From: Malachius bipustulatus
Taxonomy: Eukaryota > Arthropoda > Insecta > Coleoptera > Melyridae
Direction of reading: 5' to 3'
DNA length: 64,000 nt
Assembly: GCA_910589415.1 (NCBI GenBank)
Contig: OU342633.1
Span: forward strand, 16,158,858-16,222,857
The notes under the pieces are model-generated. The model worked only from the letters and a program-made list of their open reading frames with translations. It had not been told where the DNA came from and searched no databases. The translations under genes and the position numbers were made by a program. Position 1 is the stretch's first letter; every line of letters begins with the position of its first letter. Positions 1 through 11,455 of the stretch are shown here, in pieces.

Positions 1-370
1 GTGCTATTATGCAGTGAACGAGATACGTCTGTGTCTAAGAGAGAGAGAGAGAGAGAGTTATACCTTATTTTTTATTTAGATGGACTTGTCAAACAGCTGT
101 CAAGTTGGTAGCCCGTACCAACTTGATGAAGGATATCAAATTATAAATTAAGATAGGGACATGTAAACCGTTTTTCCATATCTCGAGCCGTTTTCAATAT
201 AAGCTGCTTTGAAAATGGAAAATCGCGATTTTCATTTGTTTATAACTCATAAATCGCTCATTACAAACTTCAACTTTACAAACCATTCTTTTTTACTTTT
301 CTCAAATAATCTGAAAAGGTAATAATATAGAGGGTGTCCTATTTAAAATAACAAAGTTGTATGGCGTACA
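1..370. repeat. Partial copy of dispersed repeat family A, with a short (GA)n run
   Basis: The segment holding GGGACATGTAAACCGTTTT and the phrase CATTTGTTTATAACTCATAA recurs near 8700-8940, 9060-9340, 46450-46520 and 50870-50955/54727-54990, partly in the opposite orientation. A GA dinucleotide run lies at about 39-57. No coding capacity is seen. The copy may continue beyond the left edge of the window. Confidence 0.6.
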
Positions 371-830
371 GCGATATTGGGCCATCCTGTGTATCTGAAA
401 ATAATTTTACAAACTGCACTTTACCCTCCCATTTACAGCACTTTTTGGTTCATTTCGATATCTTTAATGGTATAGGTGTAATCGAGCTTTCCCATATCAA
501 TGACTCACCCTGTATATTTGGACATGGCGTACAAAAACTTAAGAAATTACAAATTAGAAATACTCTTGTGTTTTTTCCCCAATTACTTTTTCTAAAAAGG
601 CATAGACACGATAAAGCAAAGGACCTCTCATACTTTCACTGTAATTTTGAATCGGTATACCCAAAAACTTTACTTGCAAGGAAAAAGTTATTGTAATGAA
701 CAACACACCTCATGACAAATTTTGTTATTAAACTGATGACTACCTAGAAACTTAATTGAATTATCAAAAACCTTGACCCTGCAATTATTAATTATTATCG
801 TTTGAAAATGTCTCCTCATCGTTAGAGGAA
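371..830. other. No gene recognised
   Basis: AT-rich sequence following the family A repeat. An open frame at 361-696 on the plus strand has no recognisable domain and reads as chance. I see no RNA gene or clear regulatory site. Confidence 0.4.
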
Positions 831-1736
831 CTACTTAAATAATTCCTCTTCAGAATCAGAATAATTTTCAAACGATATAATTACAGGGGGGACATTCGCA
901 ATATCAGTATTGCCCATGTGTTTTCTCCAGTCTTGAAGAATTAATTTTTCTGTGTGGTCAACGCAGTTGTTCCACATTTCACTAGAAAATTTTGATAATG
1001 CTTCTTGACAAATGGTTAGAGCTTTATCACGGCAAAATTTTGAATTTTGAATATTTTTATTATAGAAATTTTTACAGAATCCCCCTACCATTTCAATTGG
1101 GTTTATATTGACAATGGTAGGGGGGCCAGTATTTCATATTCTTTGGATTTTAAAAATTCGTCGACCTCATATTTTTTTGCTATAAAATTTGCTGCCAATG
1201 GTTCCGCGAGACCCCAAAGCTGTTTTTTTTTGTCAACTTTTGACAAAAATTTATATTATGCTTTTTTAGAAAGGCCGAAATAACAGGTTTTCTAGAAAAT
1301 TTGGATACTTGTTTTTCTTAAAGTACAGAATGATTCGACAACCAATTTATTTTTTATCCAGTCCAGAAATATAACCCCTATTCATAGTTCCATGATAATT
1401 ATTATCATTATTTATACTTGAAAAAAGCAACCCACAATTTTGAAGAAAACCATCCCTATAGCCGGCATGCAAAACAGTCAATCTCTCAACCTCGCTGGTA
1501 ATTTTGATATCATTCATTCTTTTATCATCCACTTTCACCCATCTTCTGACCTGACTTCCATTCTTATACTTCTTATACACCCATGTCTCGTCCAAGAAAA
1601 TAAACACTTCATTTTCACTAGAATTTTGAAATTGCAAATATTTTCTTAAGAAATTAACTTTCGCTCGCACAACATGACTTCTTTCACACATAATTTTCCT
1701 ACCATCAATTATTCTATATTTAAAACCCATATATGC
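831..1736 (-). pseudogene. Decayed mariner/Tc1-type DDE transposase, C-terminal two thirds
   Basis: Two minus-strand open pieces match successive parts of an IS630/Tc1/mariner-type transposase. The upstream piece (1347-1730) contains FIFLDETWVYK, the usual surroundings of the first catalytic Asp, followed by an RRWVKVDD stretch and an NYHGTMN motif typical of these proteins in aphids, beetles and other insects. Between 1092 and 1346 the frame is broken by stops. The PPYHC...NPIE signature that precedes the last catalytic acidic residue is split by a one-base frameshift at about 1105. The downstream piece (831-1091) is the family's C-terminus, with MWNNCVDHTEKLI and an acidic tail. The N-terminal helix-turn-helix is absent. 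This is a dead remnant, seen directly from motif order. The family assignment is from memory of homologues. Confidence 0.8.
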
Positions 1737-1739
1737 CTA

Positions 1740-2985
1740 ATAATTTTGTGTAGCAAACTTCTTGACCCCGTAAATTCCAATTCCACACATGCGTATTCCA
1801 ATAAATTATCCAAACAAAAATCTTGACAATTTTCATCCCTAATATTCCTCTCTTAAATAAAAATTATTAAACCAAGGCCATTTGCTTTTTTTGCCTCTTC
1901 TTACATTGGAAACTACTGCACTGTTTCCTTCAGAATTTTCGTTTAAAATTTTGAAAATAGAAGATCTGCTGACCTAAAACAGATAGGTATTGACATGCTA
2001 TTTTATTCTATCATTATAAAAATGTTCTTACTTTAAATATTTCGCTCAGTCTTCGTATCAACTGGATTTTTTTTTTTTTTAGTGTGAGTCTAACTATTTA
2101 AATTGCTGGTAGCATTTAACAATGCTTTATTTTATTTCTTTTGAAATAAAAGTACCTTTCGGCATTGTAAATTTATTTTTTCAAATTGACAAATTCAATT
2201 TTAGTAATTATTTTATCAATAATGTCACTTGACAGTTGTTGGTCATGGCTATCTAAATAAAAAAAATATTTTACTGTTTTTCGAAAACTGAGTTTGGGCC
2301 TCAGCCGCTACTTTAGTCACAGCGAAAATGCTATAAGGAACTTGAAGAGTTGAAGTTGTCAAACTGACAAACAGAATTAAACAAAAATTTAAAATATGTC
2401 AGAAGATGTAAATTGACTACAAAAGAAAAAAAAAAGAAATTGAATCCATCTAAATAAAAAATAAAGTAGGTGTTGTAAAGGTAATATTTAGTTTAGGGCT
2501 CTTTAAAAATAACTAAACTTTATGATTGCCTACTTAAAATGTGAAAAATATTCCAATTTTTATTTGATAAAATATAAAAAAAATTCGATTGTTCTTTGAC
2601 TTTATGGAAAAAATTTAATTGTTATTTGTGTCAAGGCTAAATATAGAACCGGTTTGTGCACTGGCTTACAGTATGTATTGTTTACGTGCCGGCTAAGGCT
2701 AAGATTAGTTCTTGCCAGGTTGGAGGAGGGCGCTATTTTGTTGCCAATTTTTAGGGAACCTGCATTACCGACACTAACGCCTGTTTTCTTATCACACTAT
2801 AATAATAAGGCATAAACGAATATCAAAATTCTATCTTTACTAAAGACAATTAAAGTTTTTGTCGCCTCACTTTCGGACTATTAAGAGTATTAGTTACCTA
2901 TTTATAAGGAGTTAAAAAATAGAAGTAACAAAATAATTTTAACAATCTTGTATTCGACAAATGTTACAATAATAATTATATACAT
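1740..2985. other. AT-rich intergenic DNA, no gene recognised
   Basis: No ORF of interest on either strand, no palindrome of note and no recognised domain. Short poly-A/T runs are common. Confidence 0.4.
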
Positions 2986-3085
2986 ATTTGCATAATATCA
3001 CAGAGATTACATTGAGGGTATTAACATTAGAAGAAATAATCGTAAATAACACAGTATCCACCACCCATTTACCTAGTGTGTTATA

Positions 3086-3774
3086 CAGGGTGTTGATTTT
3101 CAAAGCGGGCCATAGGGAATTAGCATTGCGAAAGTGGTTTTTGAGGATTCCTGCTCGCCGTTTAAACTTACAGAAATCGTTTTGGTATCAAAATGAAGCT
3201 AAAATTATTGCGGATAACGCTTGACATCAGAAATTAATTCAATTTCACGTTGTTTTCTAAAATTCTTCAGTAAAAATTCAAGTAATTGTTAATGTTTAAT
3301 CACAAAATAGCATGCCTTGCCTAAACAATAATGACGTTTCTACGTTTTGACAATCCAATAATAAAACATTGGTCTATTGAAAAAATTCACGGCAAATAAA
3401 TCGCGAACCCTCCTGTAACTGGCTACACTGTAGTAGGTTTTCACCATAAAGACTCTTTCTTGGTTTGTATAACCCATTTTTAAATAGAACCAGACTTTAT
3501 TATTACCTACTGACTTATAAAGTTTTATTATTGGATTGTCAAAACATAGAAACGTCATTATTGTTTAGGCAAAGTCTAAATTAATTTTACTGAAGAATTT
3601 TAGAAAACAACGTCAAATTAAATTAATTTCTGATGTCAAGTATTATGCGCAATAATTTTAGCTTCATTTTGATACCAAAACCATTTCTGTCAGTTTAAAC
3701 GGCGAGCAGGAATCCTCAAAAACCACTTTCGCAATGCTAATCCCCTATGGCCCGCTTTGAAAATCAACACCCTG
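3086..3774. mobile_element. Fold-back MITE with CAGGGTG ends, flanked by TATA
   Basis: The arms 3086-3276 and 3586-3774 are inverted copies of one another (CAGGGTGTTGATTTTC... against ...GAAAATCAACACCCTG). An inner pair of about 60 bp (near 3315-3375 and 3515-3575) continues the palindrome. Both ends abut TATA. The element sits in the broken gene copy. Comparison with the intact paralogue at 4362-4376 shows the pre-insertion site and fits a 4-bp TATA target duplication. The spacer carries a transposase helix-turn-helix relic. Confidence 0.85.
3370..3480 (-). pseudogene. Transposase N-terminal helix-turn-helix relic (DUF4817-like) inside the MITE
   Basis: A minus-strand frame in the MITE spacer reads YTNQERVFMVKTYY followed by SYRRVRDLF. 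This is the pattern of the N-terminal HTH (DUF4817) of insect mariner-like transposases that end in a DDE_3 domain. Only about 35 codons remain and no catalytic domain is present. It suggests the MITE is an internal-deletion derivative of such a transposon. Identification is by motif only. Confidence 0.5.
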
Positions 3775-4281
3775 TATAGATGTGATCAATTATTCATCGA
3801 CGAAGTTGTAAAATTGGAGCAGAAATCCGATTTGCAGTTTGCAACTGACACCTGTGCAATTTTTAAACAAATTGCGAAGCATGCCGTCATAGCCGTGGGT
3901 GGACATCAGTTTGACATAAGTCCTACCACACGAATATATTTTTCAATTATTGCTTTCCATCATTATCGAAGTAGTCAAATTGATCACCAACTTGTAGGGA
4001 TGATACGAAGGGTGTTGCCTATTGCAAGGCAGTGCATCCTTGCAATAGTACAATTTATTATTTGCCAGCAAACATATTATGTACCTATTTGAATCTCAGA
4101 AGGAAACTGAGTGACAATTTCTGCCTCGAGAGCAAATGGTGGGCCAGTGGACATGTTCATGGTAATCTGGAATAAAGTTTTCTTTGAATCTCTGTCGTTT
4201 GCAAAGAAATCTAATTTTTCCCGATACTTATGGATAAATTCTTCGTTAAAAGTATCGTATAGGTACATTGAGGCATTATGA

Positions 4282-6012
4282 CTAGCCTAAATAATCGTAA
4301 ATAAAACAGCTTCCAATCCCCTTTACCAGTGTGTCGTAGATGTGATTAATATATTCTTCGACGAAGTTGTCGAAATAGGTGCAAAAATTTGATTTGCAGT
4401 TTGCCAACGAACACCCTCTGCAAGTTTTAAATGAACTGCAAAGCAAGCCGTCATAGCCGTGGGTGGACATGAGCTTGAGATACCACACGAATATTTTATT
4501 CAGTTGAATTTCATCATCATCGTAGTAGTCCAATAATTGCTCACCGATTTCTAGCGATGATAAGACGTGAGGGCGGTGGTTGCTTATTGTCGGGCAGTGT
4601 ATCCTGTGAAGCTTCTCGAAAGACTTTAAGTTGTTATAATACTCCAAAACAGTTCCCATATCGACATAGTTATCAGTAATGTAGTGTATAAAGTCTCGGG
4701 AAATGTGTGGTTTGACGAGTACAATTGGCCAGCAAACATATTCTTTAAATCTCAAAAGAAAACTAGGTGATAATTTCTGCCTGGAACAAACGCTGGGCCA
4801 ATGAACATATTCGTGGTGGTCTGCAATAAAGTTTTCTTCGAATTTCTGACGTTTACAAAGAACTACCCAATCTAGTTTTTCACGATATTTGTGAATAAAT
4901 TCTTCGTTTAAAGTATCGTAGTGACTAATGGCATACCACAACACTTTATAAAGTCGGGGAGGGACCGCTTTCAACAATACACTTTCGATGAAAGCAACTG
5001 AAAATGATCGCCTCATCACAAGTGAAAACAAATTTAAATTTTCAAGATAGTTCTCTATGAACAGAAGAGGAAGGCGGTTATTTTCGGAAAGGATATTCCA
5101 GTCGATAAACTCGATGTGGTCTTCGAGGAACTCATATGGCAGACACTGACATCGGATGACATCATCCCAAACTAGGCGATGTAAGTTTTTTTTGATGAAG
5201 TCAAAGGATAGTTCTCCACAACGAGCTACCCTGCTCCAATCCACTTGGGCTTCATATTTTAAAATCTGGGATTCGCTTAATCGCTGCCTACCCATCATTA
5301 GAAAAGTCCAGTCAATCTGGTCTTTAAACTCCTCTAGGACATCATCGGTGATGACCTGGGTGGAAATTATAGAAGGCCAATCAATTTTATTGGGGAATTC
5401 CCTCATCAAGTTTATGCTTATCAGTTGGTGTCTACATAACTTCGGCCAATTCAGTTTATCGGCATGTTCAGCAATAAATTTTTCTGAAAGCCGCTGTCTA
5501 ATGCTGACGCTATACCAATGAAGCTGATGAGCATTTTCAGTCAAAAACTCCTCGCTTAATATCTGATAACAGCAAATCGCCTCCCAGTCAACTTTTTCAG
5601 AATTTTCTTCAATATATTCTGCTGGGAGTTCTACGTACCTACAGAAATGGTACCAACTGAAGTTGGGCTGGTCAACAAAATCCCTCAAAATTTCAAATGG
5701 CGTGTTTACGAAGGCACTCGAATGATTCCATTTGATGCGATGCTTGAACATTTCTACTGTTTCTTTAGAAAGATTCTGTTGGCGAACTACGAAGTCCCAG
5801 GGCAGTATGTCCTGGAAATCCTTAAGCAGAGCGACAGGCACCTCGAAAGTGGACAAAATAAGCGGCCAATCATCTACTTCGGCTAAGACTCGTTTTGCCA
5901 ATGATCTAAATTCAGGACTGCTTTCGTAGCATTGAATCAGTGTGCTTAATGGCAGGCTGTCCACTAAATAGCTGAACATCGGATCCAATCGAGCTTCTAG
6001 GATGCGATCCAT
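4282..6012 (-). CDS. 576-aa Trp-centred tandem-repeat protein, F-box-like N-terminus
   Basis: This is an intact, intronless 576-codon reading frame. The start ATG lies in the insect-like context AAAATGG, with no better Met upstream. Residues 1-50 resemble an F-box helix bundle (LPLSTLIQCYESSPEFRSLA), but weakly. From about residue 70 to 440 the protein is about 15 imperfect repeats of 24-26 residues with the pattern LSxxFIxxxxxxLxWxxLCxxQ. Examples are LSEKFIAEHADKLNWPKLC and LSEEFLTENAHQLHWYSVS. A Trp in each unit is nearly invariant. The C-terminal 130 residues have no repeats but carry a Cys cluster (CSSFKTCRGCSLANC), which may bind metal. I recall such repeats chiefly from nucleocytoplasmic large DNA viruses (mimivirus and marseillevirus groups), so a viral origin is possible. 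The function is unknown; the repeats probably form an alpha-solenoid for protein binding. A broken tandem copy lies downstream. Confidence 0.8.
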   Translation of the reverse strand: MDRILEARLDPMFSYLVDSLPLSTLIQCYESSPEFRSLAKRVLAEVDDWPLILSTFEVPVALLKDFQDILPWDFVVRQQNLSKETVEMFKHRIKWNHSSAFVNTPFEILRDFVDQPNFSWYHFCRYVELPAEYIEENSEKVDWEAICCYQILSEEFLTENAHQLHWYSVSIRQRLSEKFIAEHADKLNWPKLCRHQLISINLMREFPNKIDWPSIISTQVITDDVLEEFKDQIDWTFLMMGRQRLSESQILKYEAQVDWSRVARCGELSFDFIKKNLHRLVWDDVIRCQCLPYEFLEDHIEFIDWNILSENNRLPLLFIENYLENLNLFSLVMRRSFSVAFIESVLLKAVPPRLYKVLWYAISHYDTLNEEFIHKYREKLDWVVLCKRQKFEENFIADHHEYVHWPSVCSRQKLSPSFLLRFKEYVCWPIVLVKPHISRDFIHYITDNYVDMGTVLEYYNNLKSFEKLHRIHCPTISNHRPHVLSSLEIGEQLLDYYDDDEIQLNKIFVWYLKLMSTHGYDGLLCSSFKTCRGCSLANCKSNFCTYFDNFVEEYINHIYDTLVKGIGSCFIYDYLG

Positions 6013-6640
6013 TTTTTGTTTCCTGGTAGGTACTTAACTATCTGTAACAAAGATTGATTCATTACACAGTGAAAATCTAGTCAAATGTGTTTTATAAATA
6101 GGTAGGACTTATATGTATTTATAGAATTAAATTTCAACTTTTTGATCATTTTTCTTCGTGTACTCCTAAATTTTGATTTTGAGATATTTTGACTGCAATA
6201 TTAGTTAATATTGATACCTAAGATTGATTTGTATGCTGTGTATATATTGCAAGCTACTAAATGTAGACAGCTAATAAATTCTAATTCTATTTATAATAAT
6301 TAGGAAAATTAAGAGGGGTAATAGAAACTAATACCAGGAAAGAAATTTTCAAATTTATAAACCAATTTAATTGATGAATTAAATTATAAAAAAATGTTTA
6401 CTTCTAATTTATACAGTGTGATGATAAAATTTGACACATAATTCATAATTCCGTTATGTGAAATAATTGACAGGTCGATTTTGTTTTTAAAATGCCATCT
6501 TCAGGCTTGCAACACGTGATTTGTTTTTAGCCAATGACGTCATCATAATTTCTTTTATTGGCAACTCCCCATCGCTGCAAAGGGTCTTCTGAAGATAAAT
6601 TTCTCCGCGAAATAATTTTTTTTAAGGAAAAAAATTGAAG
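6013..6640. other. Upstream flank of the repeat-protein gene, no further gene seen
   Basis: AT-rich DNA that would hold the promoter of the minus-strand gene at 4282-6012. I see no unambiguous TATA/initiator pair. No coding region or strong inverted repeat was recognised. Confidence 0.35.
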
Positions 6641-6654
6641 AAAAAATTATTTTT

Positions 6655-7012
6655 AATAACTTGATTGCAATTATTACGCGAACACTAATTATTATCCGAC
6701 AGTGTGTGAGTTTTGTACACAGGAGAAGCACCTATCATTATTATCGACTATCTCGCAAAGAACCTACACTACACTTCAAAACATGACGACGTTATGAATT
6801 TTTGAATAAACTCAATTTTTTCGTGTTTTTTTTTTGGGGGGGGGGGGGAAGGGGTTATCTCTTAATAATGAACCGACCGGATTGTTTCAGCTCTCGTTTT
6901 CTTCGTATTTTAATTCTCTACAATTCGTCCATTGGGACCATTTTGATTGCCCCATCAGTTTTTCTTTTATAAGCAAAAACAAAAAAAAAACTATTTTTTG
7001 CACTAAAGTGAT
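6655..7012. repeat. Dispersed repeat family D, inverted partner at about 55245-55570
   Basis: Landmarks such as AATTAGT beside GCGAA, the phrase CATTGGGACCATTT and TTTTTCTTTTATAAGCAAAA recur in reverse complement at 55245-55570. A G homopolymer of about 16 bases lies at about 6834-6849 and is a likely sequencing or polymerase-slippage hotspot. No ORF is recognised. Confidence 0.6.
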
Positions 7013-7582
7013 GATTTAAAAAAAGGAAATGGTAAACTCGAATAGAAAAAAGTGCAGTTAGGATATGTGGGCTATTCCATGTGTGATAGAACCGTCGATA
7101 TTCCCTTACTATTTTTGTCAGAATCTGGTGATAAGAGCTCTGTTGCTTGGTCTACGTTATGAATTAAAAGCTTTCATCAAATCAGATAAATATTTTATGA
7201 TAAATTATATTTTTGAAAATTTCGCTCCTGGCATTATTACTTCCAAATAATAAAATAATTTTTCCATCAAATTGCATTTTTAAGCTGTGACGTCATCATA
7301 TTTTTTATTAAATAGCAACCCCATTTTTTAAAGAATGGATTCTCATCCTCTTTTCCATGAATACAACGATACCACATAATAGAGGGATTCATTACTATTC
7401 GCTGACAAGATACAGGGTTGTTAGAAATTGTTAGAAAAATATATAAGTTTAATAAGATTAATAATAAAAGTAAATTTAATAAGAAAAATAAGTTTGGAGA
7501 CGACTAAAATGACAGTTTATTGAAAAGTGAATAACGATAAAATAGGTTTTGCATCCTCTTTTGTCAATTGCTTTTCACACTA
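7013..7582. other. No gene recognised
   Basis: AT-rich spacer between repeat D and a palindromic MITE. Short open frames show no domain. Confidence 0.35.
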
Positions 7583-8438
7583 CAGGGTGCACCATATCCT
7601 TCTCTAATATGCAAGATATCTGTGACTGCTCCTGAAATATCCTGAAAAAACTGAAAAATCGAGATTTCTTATTTTTGTCATATCTTTCTTATTATTAAAA
7701 ATTAATAAATAATTTTTTGTAGGCTTACATAAATCGTTAAGAGCTACTTATATGTCATTACAAAAATTTTCAAGGCCAACTAGATCCAAGAGTTTTCACA
7801 GTTAACTTTCGTTTTTCTTATGACCGCCATATTATTTTTTTATGTCGTTCGATATGAAAAAAACCATGGAAACCAAAAATTAAAAAAAAATTTTAAAATA
7901 TTTTTTTAATTTTTATATTCTTCTTTTTCAAAGAAAAACCTAAAAAAAACGTCGAAAAACGTTCAACATTTGTAAAATACGACGAAATAGTGCTTGCCTT
8001 ATGGTTTTTTAATTTATCTATGAAATTCGGTCTAAAAAGTTGTCTTTTTTTGTAAAGAAAAAATAAAAATAAAAATTTTTTTAATTTATTTTTTGAAGTT
8101 TTACAATTTTTAGTTTTTATGATTTTTTTATACCGAACAACACAAAAAAACAATATGGTGGCCATAAGAAAAACGAAAGTTGACTATGAAAATTCTGAGA
8201 TCTAGTCGGCTTTGAAATTTTTTGAAATGTCAGGTGGGTAGCTCTTGCCGACTGATGTAAGCCCACAAAAAAATATTTATTAATCTCCAATAATAAAAAA
8301 GATATGGAAAAAATAAGAATTCTCGATTTTTCAGTTTTTTCAGGATATTTCAGGAACGGTCACAGATATTTTGTATGTCTTGACTGATTCGAGATGGTCG
8401 CAAAATTGCGCTTCTTTGGACTTGTTTAACCCACCCTG
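7583..8438. mobile_element. Palindromic MITE, family B
   Basis: Arms 7583-about 7900 and about 8140-8438 are inverted copies: CAGGGTG at the left end, CACCCTG at the right, with shared internal landmarks such as TCCTGAAAAAACTGAAAAAT and ACTTTCGTTTTTCTTATG. A TA dinucleotide abuts both ends. The same family recurs whole at 42726-43741 and split at 18689-18945 plus 45490-46300. It has no coding capacity. Confidence 0.85.
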
Positions 8439-8562
8439 TATCTGTTAGCGTTATGAGATAGCAATATAGAGAAGGATATATGGTGCAATTTGGATTGGTG
8501 CAATACGCGTATGTCAAATGATTTTCTTATATTTCAAGTTTTTATTTTTTAATACATACAGG

Positions 8563-9366
8563 GTGAATTATAAAAAACGCCCCAAGCGATAACTCCGTTA
8601 ATTTTGAAGATATGACAGAACTTTTTTTATACAAAGTGGCGTAGTTTATCATCATCTGTATGTTGAGATAAACGCTCGATCAACACAACTTTCTGTTTAA
8701 CCGGAAGTAACATCAACTTCGGGTTTTTAAATAGAACACCCTCTAAAACTTTATATTTTTTAAATGTCTGAAGAAATCTAATACAGGTGGTTTTCACCAT
8801 TGGAATTTAGATTGAGCGGTTTATGAGTTATAAACAAGTGAAGATCGAAAATTTTCAACTTCAAAGCAGTGTAGAACTAGAGCGGCTCAAGATATCTAAA
8901 AACGGTTTACATGTCCCTATCTTAACTTTTGACATAGTATCCTACTATGTGGTTTAAATTTTAATACAGGGAAGGGAATACAGGGATAATTTTCATAAAA
9001 TTATCCGATTTTTCATCACCCTGTATTAAAATTTACTCCACATAGTAGGTTAAAACATGAAAAGTTAGGATAGGGACATGTAAACCGTTTTTAGATATCT
9101 TGAGACGTTCTAGTTCAACACTGCTTTGAAGTTGAAAATTTTCGATATTCACTTGTTTATAACTCATAAACCGCTCAATCTAAATTTCAATGGTGAAAAC
9201 CACCTGTATTAGATTTCTTCAGACATTTGAAAAATATAAAGTTTTACAGGGTGTTCTATTTAAAAACCCGAAGTTGATGTTACTTCCGGTTAAACAGGAA
9301 GTTGTGTTGATCGAGCGTTTATCTCAACATATAGATGATGATAAACTACGCCACTTTGCAATTTAC
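8563..9366. mobile_element. Palindromic element built from inverted family A copies
   Basis: The segments 8632-8962 and about 9008-9360 are inverted copies. Both contain GGAAGTAACATCAACTTC-like and GGGACATGTAAACCG sequences. A spacer of about 45 bp between them holds further ACAGGG motifs. The left end begins CAGGGTGAATTATAAAAAAC at 8563, while the matching right end is not found, so the right terminus is truncated or replaced. Confidence 0.75.
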
Positions 9367-9851
9367 TGTGCAATTTACCTGTGCCCTTTTGAATACATTT
9401 ATTGGAAAAAATTATTTCTGCAATAACATTTGAAGATCAAATTTGGTATACTATGCAATTAATAACAAACAACTAAAATTTCCTCTGTGCAAAAGTCTAA
9501 AACTTAAGTTTCTATTCAGCATACCATACTTTAATTACTTATTATTATAGTCTTAGAATTACTCGTTTGGAATATAGATTTTAGAAAACGCTGTGGCTAA
9601 TAATATTACTAAAAGCATTCGAAGCAAGGTATGAGTATTTTCATATTTTAGAAAAGGGAGATGGAGAAATTAAACAATAAATTACAAAATTCCAAAAAAA
9701 GTTTATGGAAAATTTTGCGAAAAAAATTATTAAAAAAAATTATTCAATATCTCGTGCAGAAGAGGTACGACTTTACCTTCACAGAAAACCAAAAGAATAT
9801 CCCTATCAGGCGGGATTGATTTATAAAACATGAAAATGCGCTCAAATTTAT
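9367..9851. other. No gene recognised
   Basis: AT-rich spacer without a recognised feature. Confidence 0.35.
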
Positions 9852-10131
9852 TATGGTTTGTCCAGCGATTGCTGTCCGGTGAGATGCCACACTGATCCTG
9901 ACACTATAAACGATTTGATTTAATGCGATTTAAATCGTACTATAATTATTATTACTAATTATTATAATTGTACGAATCGAATCAATTATTGTATTATAAT
10001 AATTATATTAATTAATAATAAATATTATAATTATTTTATAGTATGAATTAAATCTCATAAAATCAAATCGTTTATTTATAGTTAGGATCAGTGTGGTATC
10101 TCACCGGACAACACTCACTGGACAAACCATA
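9852..10131. mobile_element. 280-bp palindromic MITE
   Basis: The ends TATGGTTTGTCCAG and CTGGACAAACCATA are inverted copies. The inverted homology runs about 70 bp inwards, including TGTCCGGTGAGAT and ACTGATCCT, followed by an AT-rich near-palindromic core. It does not share the CAGGGTG ends of the other MITEs, so it is a separate family. Confidence 0.8.
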
Positions 10132-10343
10132 TCTAATCAAGCAGGTTGGAACCCAAATGGTCAAATTTCAATTAAAATTTTTTTGTCATTTATACCAATT
10201 AATTCGCTTATCCTGGGACACACTGTAAGTTAACAAAAATCCTCTGAAATATTTGAAGTAATAGAGTGAACAGCGACATTATGTAATATTCATTGTAATT
10301 CATTATTTCAGTATTATTTCTGCATAGGTACCTACATACTTAA

Positions 10344-11395
10344 AAAAAAACGAAACACGTCGATTTGAGATTATATGACATCCGGCAGCGTATAAATTTC
10401 ATTTCTAAAGTCAACCTCCTTCGAGTGACAGTTGCGACGCCTAAATTTTTAAATGGAAAGTAGGGGCTTGTGATACCTCATTTGAAAGGTTTTTAGGTAG
10501 GTATGAATCCTTAAGTGTGATTTACAAGCCATGACAAAGTTTATAACTATTCTTTAGGCTGTTCCTAAATTATGTTGAGGGGCGAGGGCAAACTCTCCTT
10601 ACAAAAAAATTCAAAATGGCGGCTGTTTAAAACTTTTTTGTCTAAAAATTATTTTTTTGTTGTAAATAATTTTATAGGGAATATTATGTCTCTTAGATAT
10701 TTTTCTCTAGCCCTCCTAGTTTTTGAGTTATAGCAGAAAAATCAGACTAGGAGCAGTTTTTTTGGGGGAAAAACAGGTGCTATTTGTTTTTTTCGTAGAT
10801 CTAGTTTGCCCCCCCCCCCTCAAAATTTTTCAAGATCATCCTATGCAGATATCAACATATAGGTAGAAACTTTATCATGACTTGTATAAATAGGTAATAA
10901 TGGAAATTTATTTACTAGCTATACAAAAATTAAATTGTTTTCGAATTTATTGCAAAAATTAACATAAAAATAAATTAAAATCATTTATTCATAATTCATT
11001 TTGGAAATTCGCTACAACGCACTACAAACTTATTAAGTAATACCGCCGTTTGATTTTTCATGTTGTAAACAACAAAAAACCGTAAATCTGAGTACCTACT
11101 TACACGAAATATTCAAAACGCTCGCCTTGATCGTTTTGGCAACGTCCTAATCTTAAATAAAAATTTCTTCTGATGTATTTTTCTTGCAATAAATTTTTAT
11201 TATTTTTTTTTAATAAATTTAGAACATTATGGTATAGAGAATGAAAATTGAAAGCACCTTTCAAATGAGGTGTCACAAGTAAGTACTTCCCATTTAAAAA
11301 TTTAGGGGTAGCAACTGTAACACGAGAAAGGGGTTGACTTTAGGGATGAAATTTGTACGATGCAGCGTGTCATTTTCGAGGTGATTTTTTTCGTT
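10344..11395. mobile_element. Inverted-repeat element of about 1.05 kb
   Basis: Left segment 10344-10500 (AAATTTTTAAATGGAAAGTA, CCTCATTTGAAAGG) and right segment 11250-11395 (CCTTTCAAATGAGG, TTAAAAATTT) are diverged inverted copies. The interior is AT-rich, holds a C-run at about 10810 and has no recognised gene. The exact termini are uncertain. Confidence 0.6.
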
Positions 11396-11455
11396 TTTTT
11401 TTTCAAGCACGCAGGTACTGAAATAATGGATTTATTACATCTCACTGTTCTACAC

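Larger units (their letters stand above)
2990..4268 (-). pseudogene. Broken tandem copy of the 3' half of the Trp-repeat protein gene
   Basis: The DNA from about 2990 to 3085 and from 3779 to 4268 is a diverged copy of the 3' half of the neighbouring gene (4282-about 4930) plus its 3' flank. Matching landmarks include the phrase encoding DTLNEEFIHKYREKLD (here DTFNEEFIHKYREKLD at 4077-4268), the segment GACGAAGTTGT, and the 3' flank TAATCGTAAATAA. The copy carries frameshifts and deletions, so no long reading frame survives. A 689-bp fold-back element (3086-3774) interrupts it near the position of the stop codon. The copy and the full gene are head-to-tail, so this is a local tandem duplication. 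Plus-strand open frames here are antisense shadows. Confidence 0.8.

Noticed and set aside
3757..4092. Plus-strand frame of 111 codons
   Set aside because: It is antisense to the broken copy of the Trp-repeat gene and partly to the MITE end.
6834..7019. Frame starting in the poly-G run
   Set aside because: It begins within a homopolymer and lies in dispersed repeat family D, which is non-coding in its other copy.
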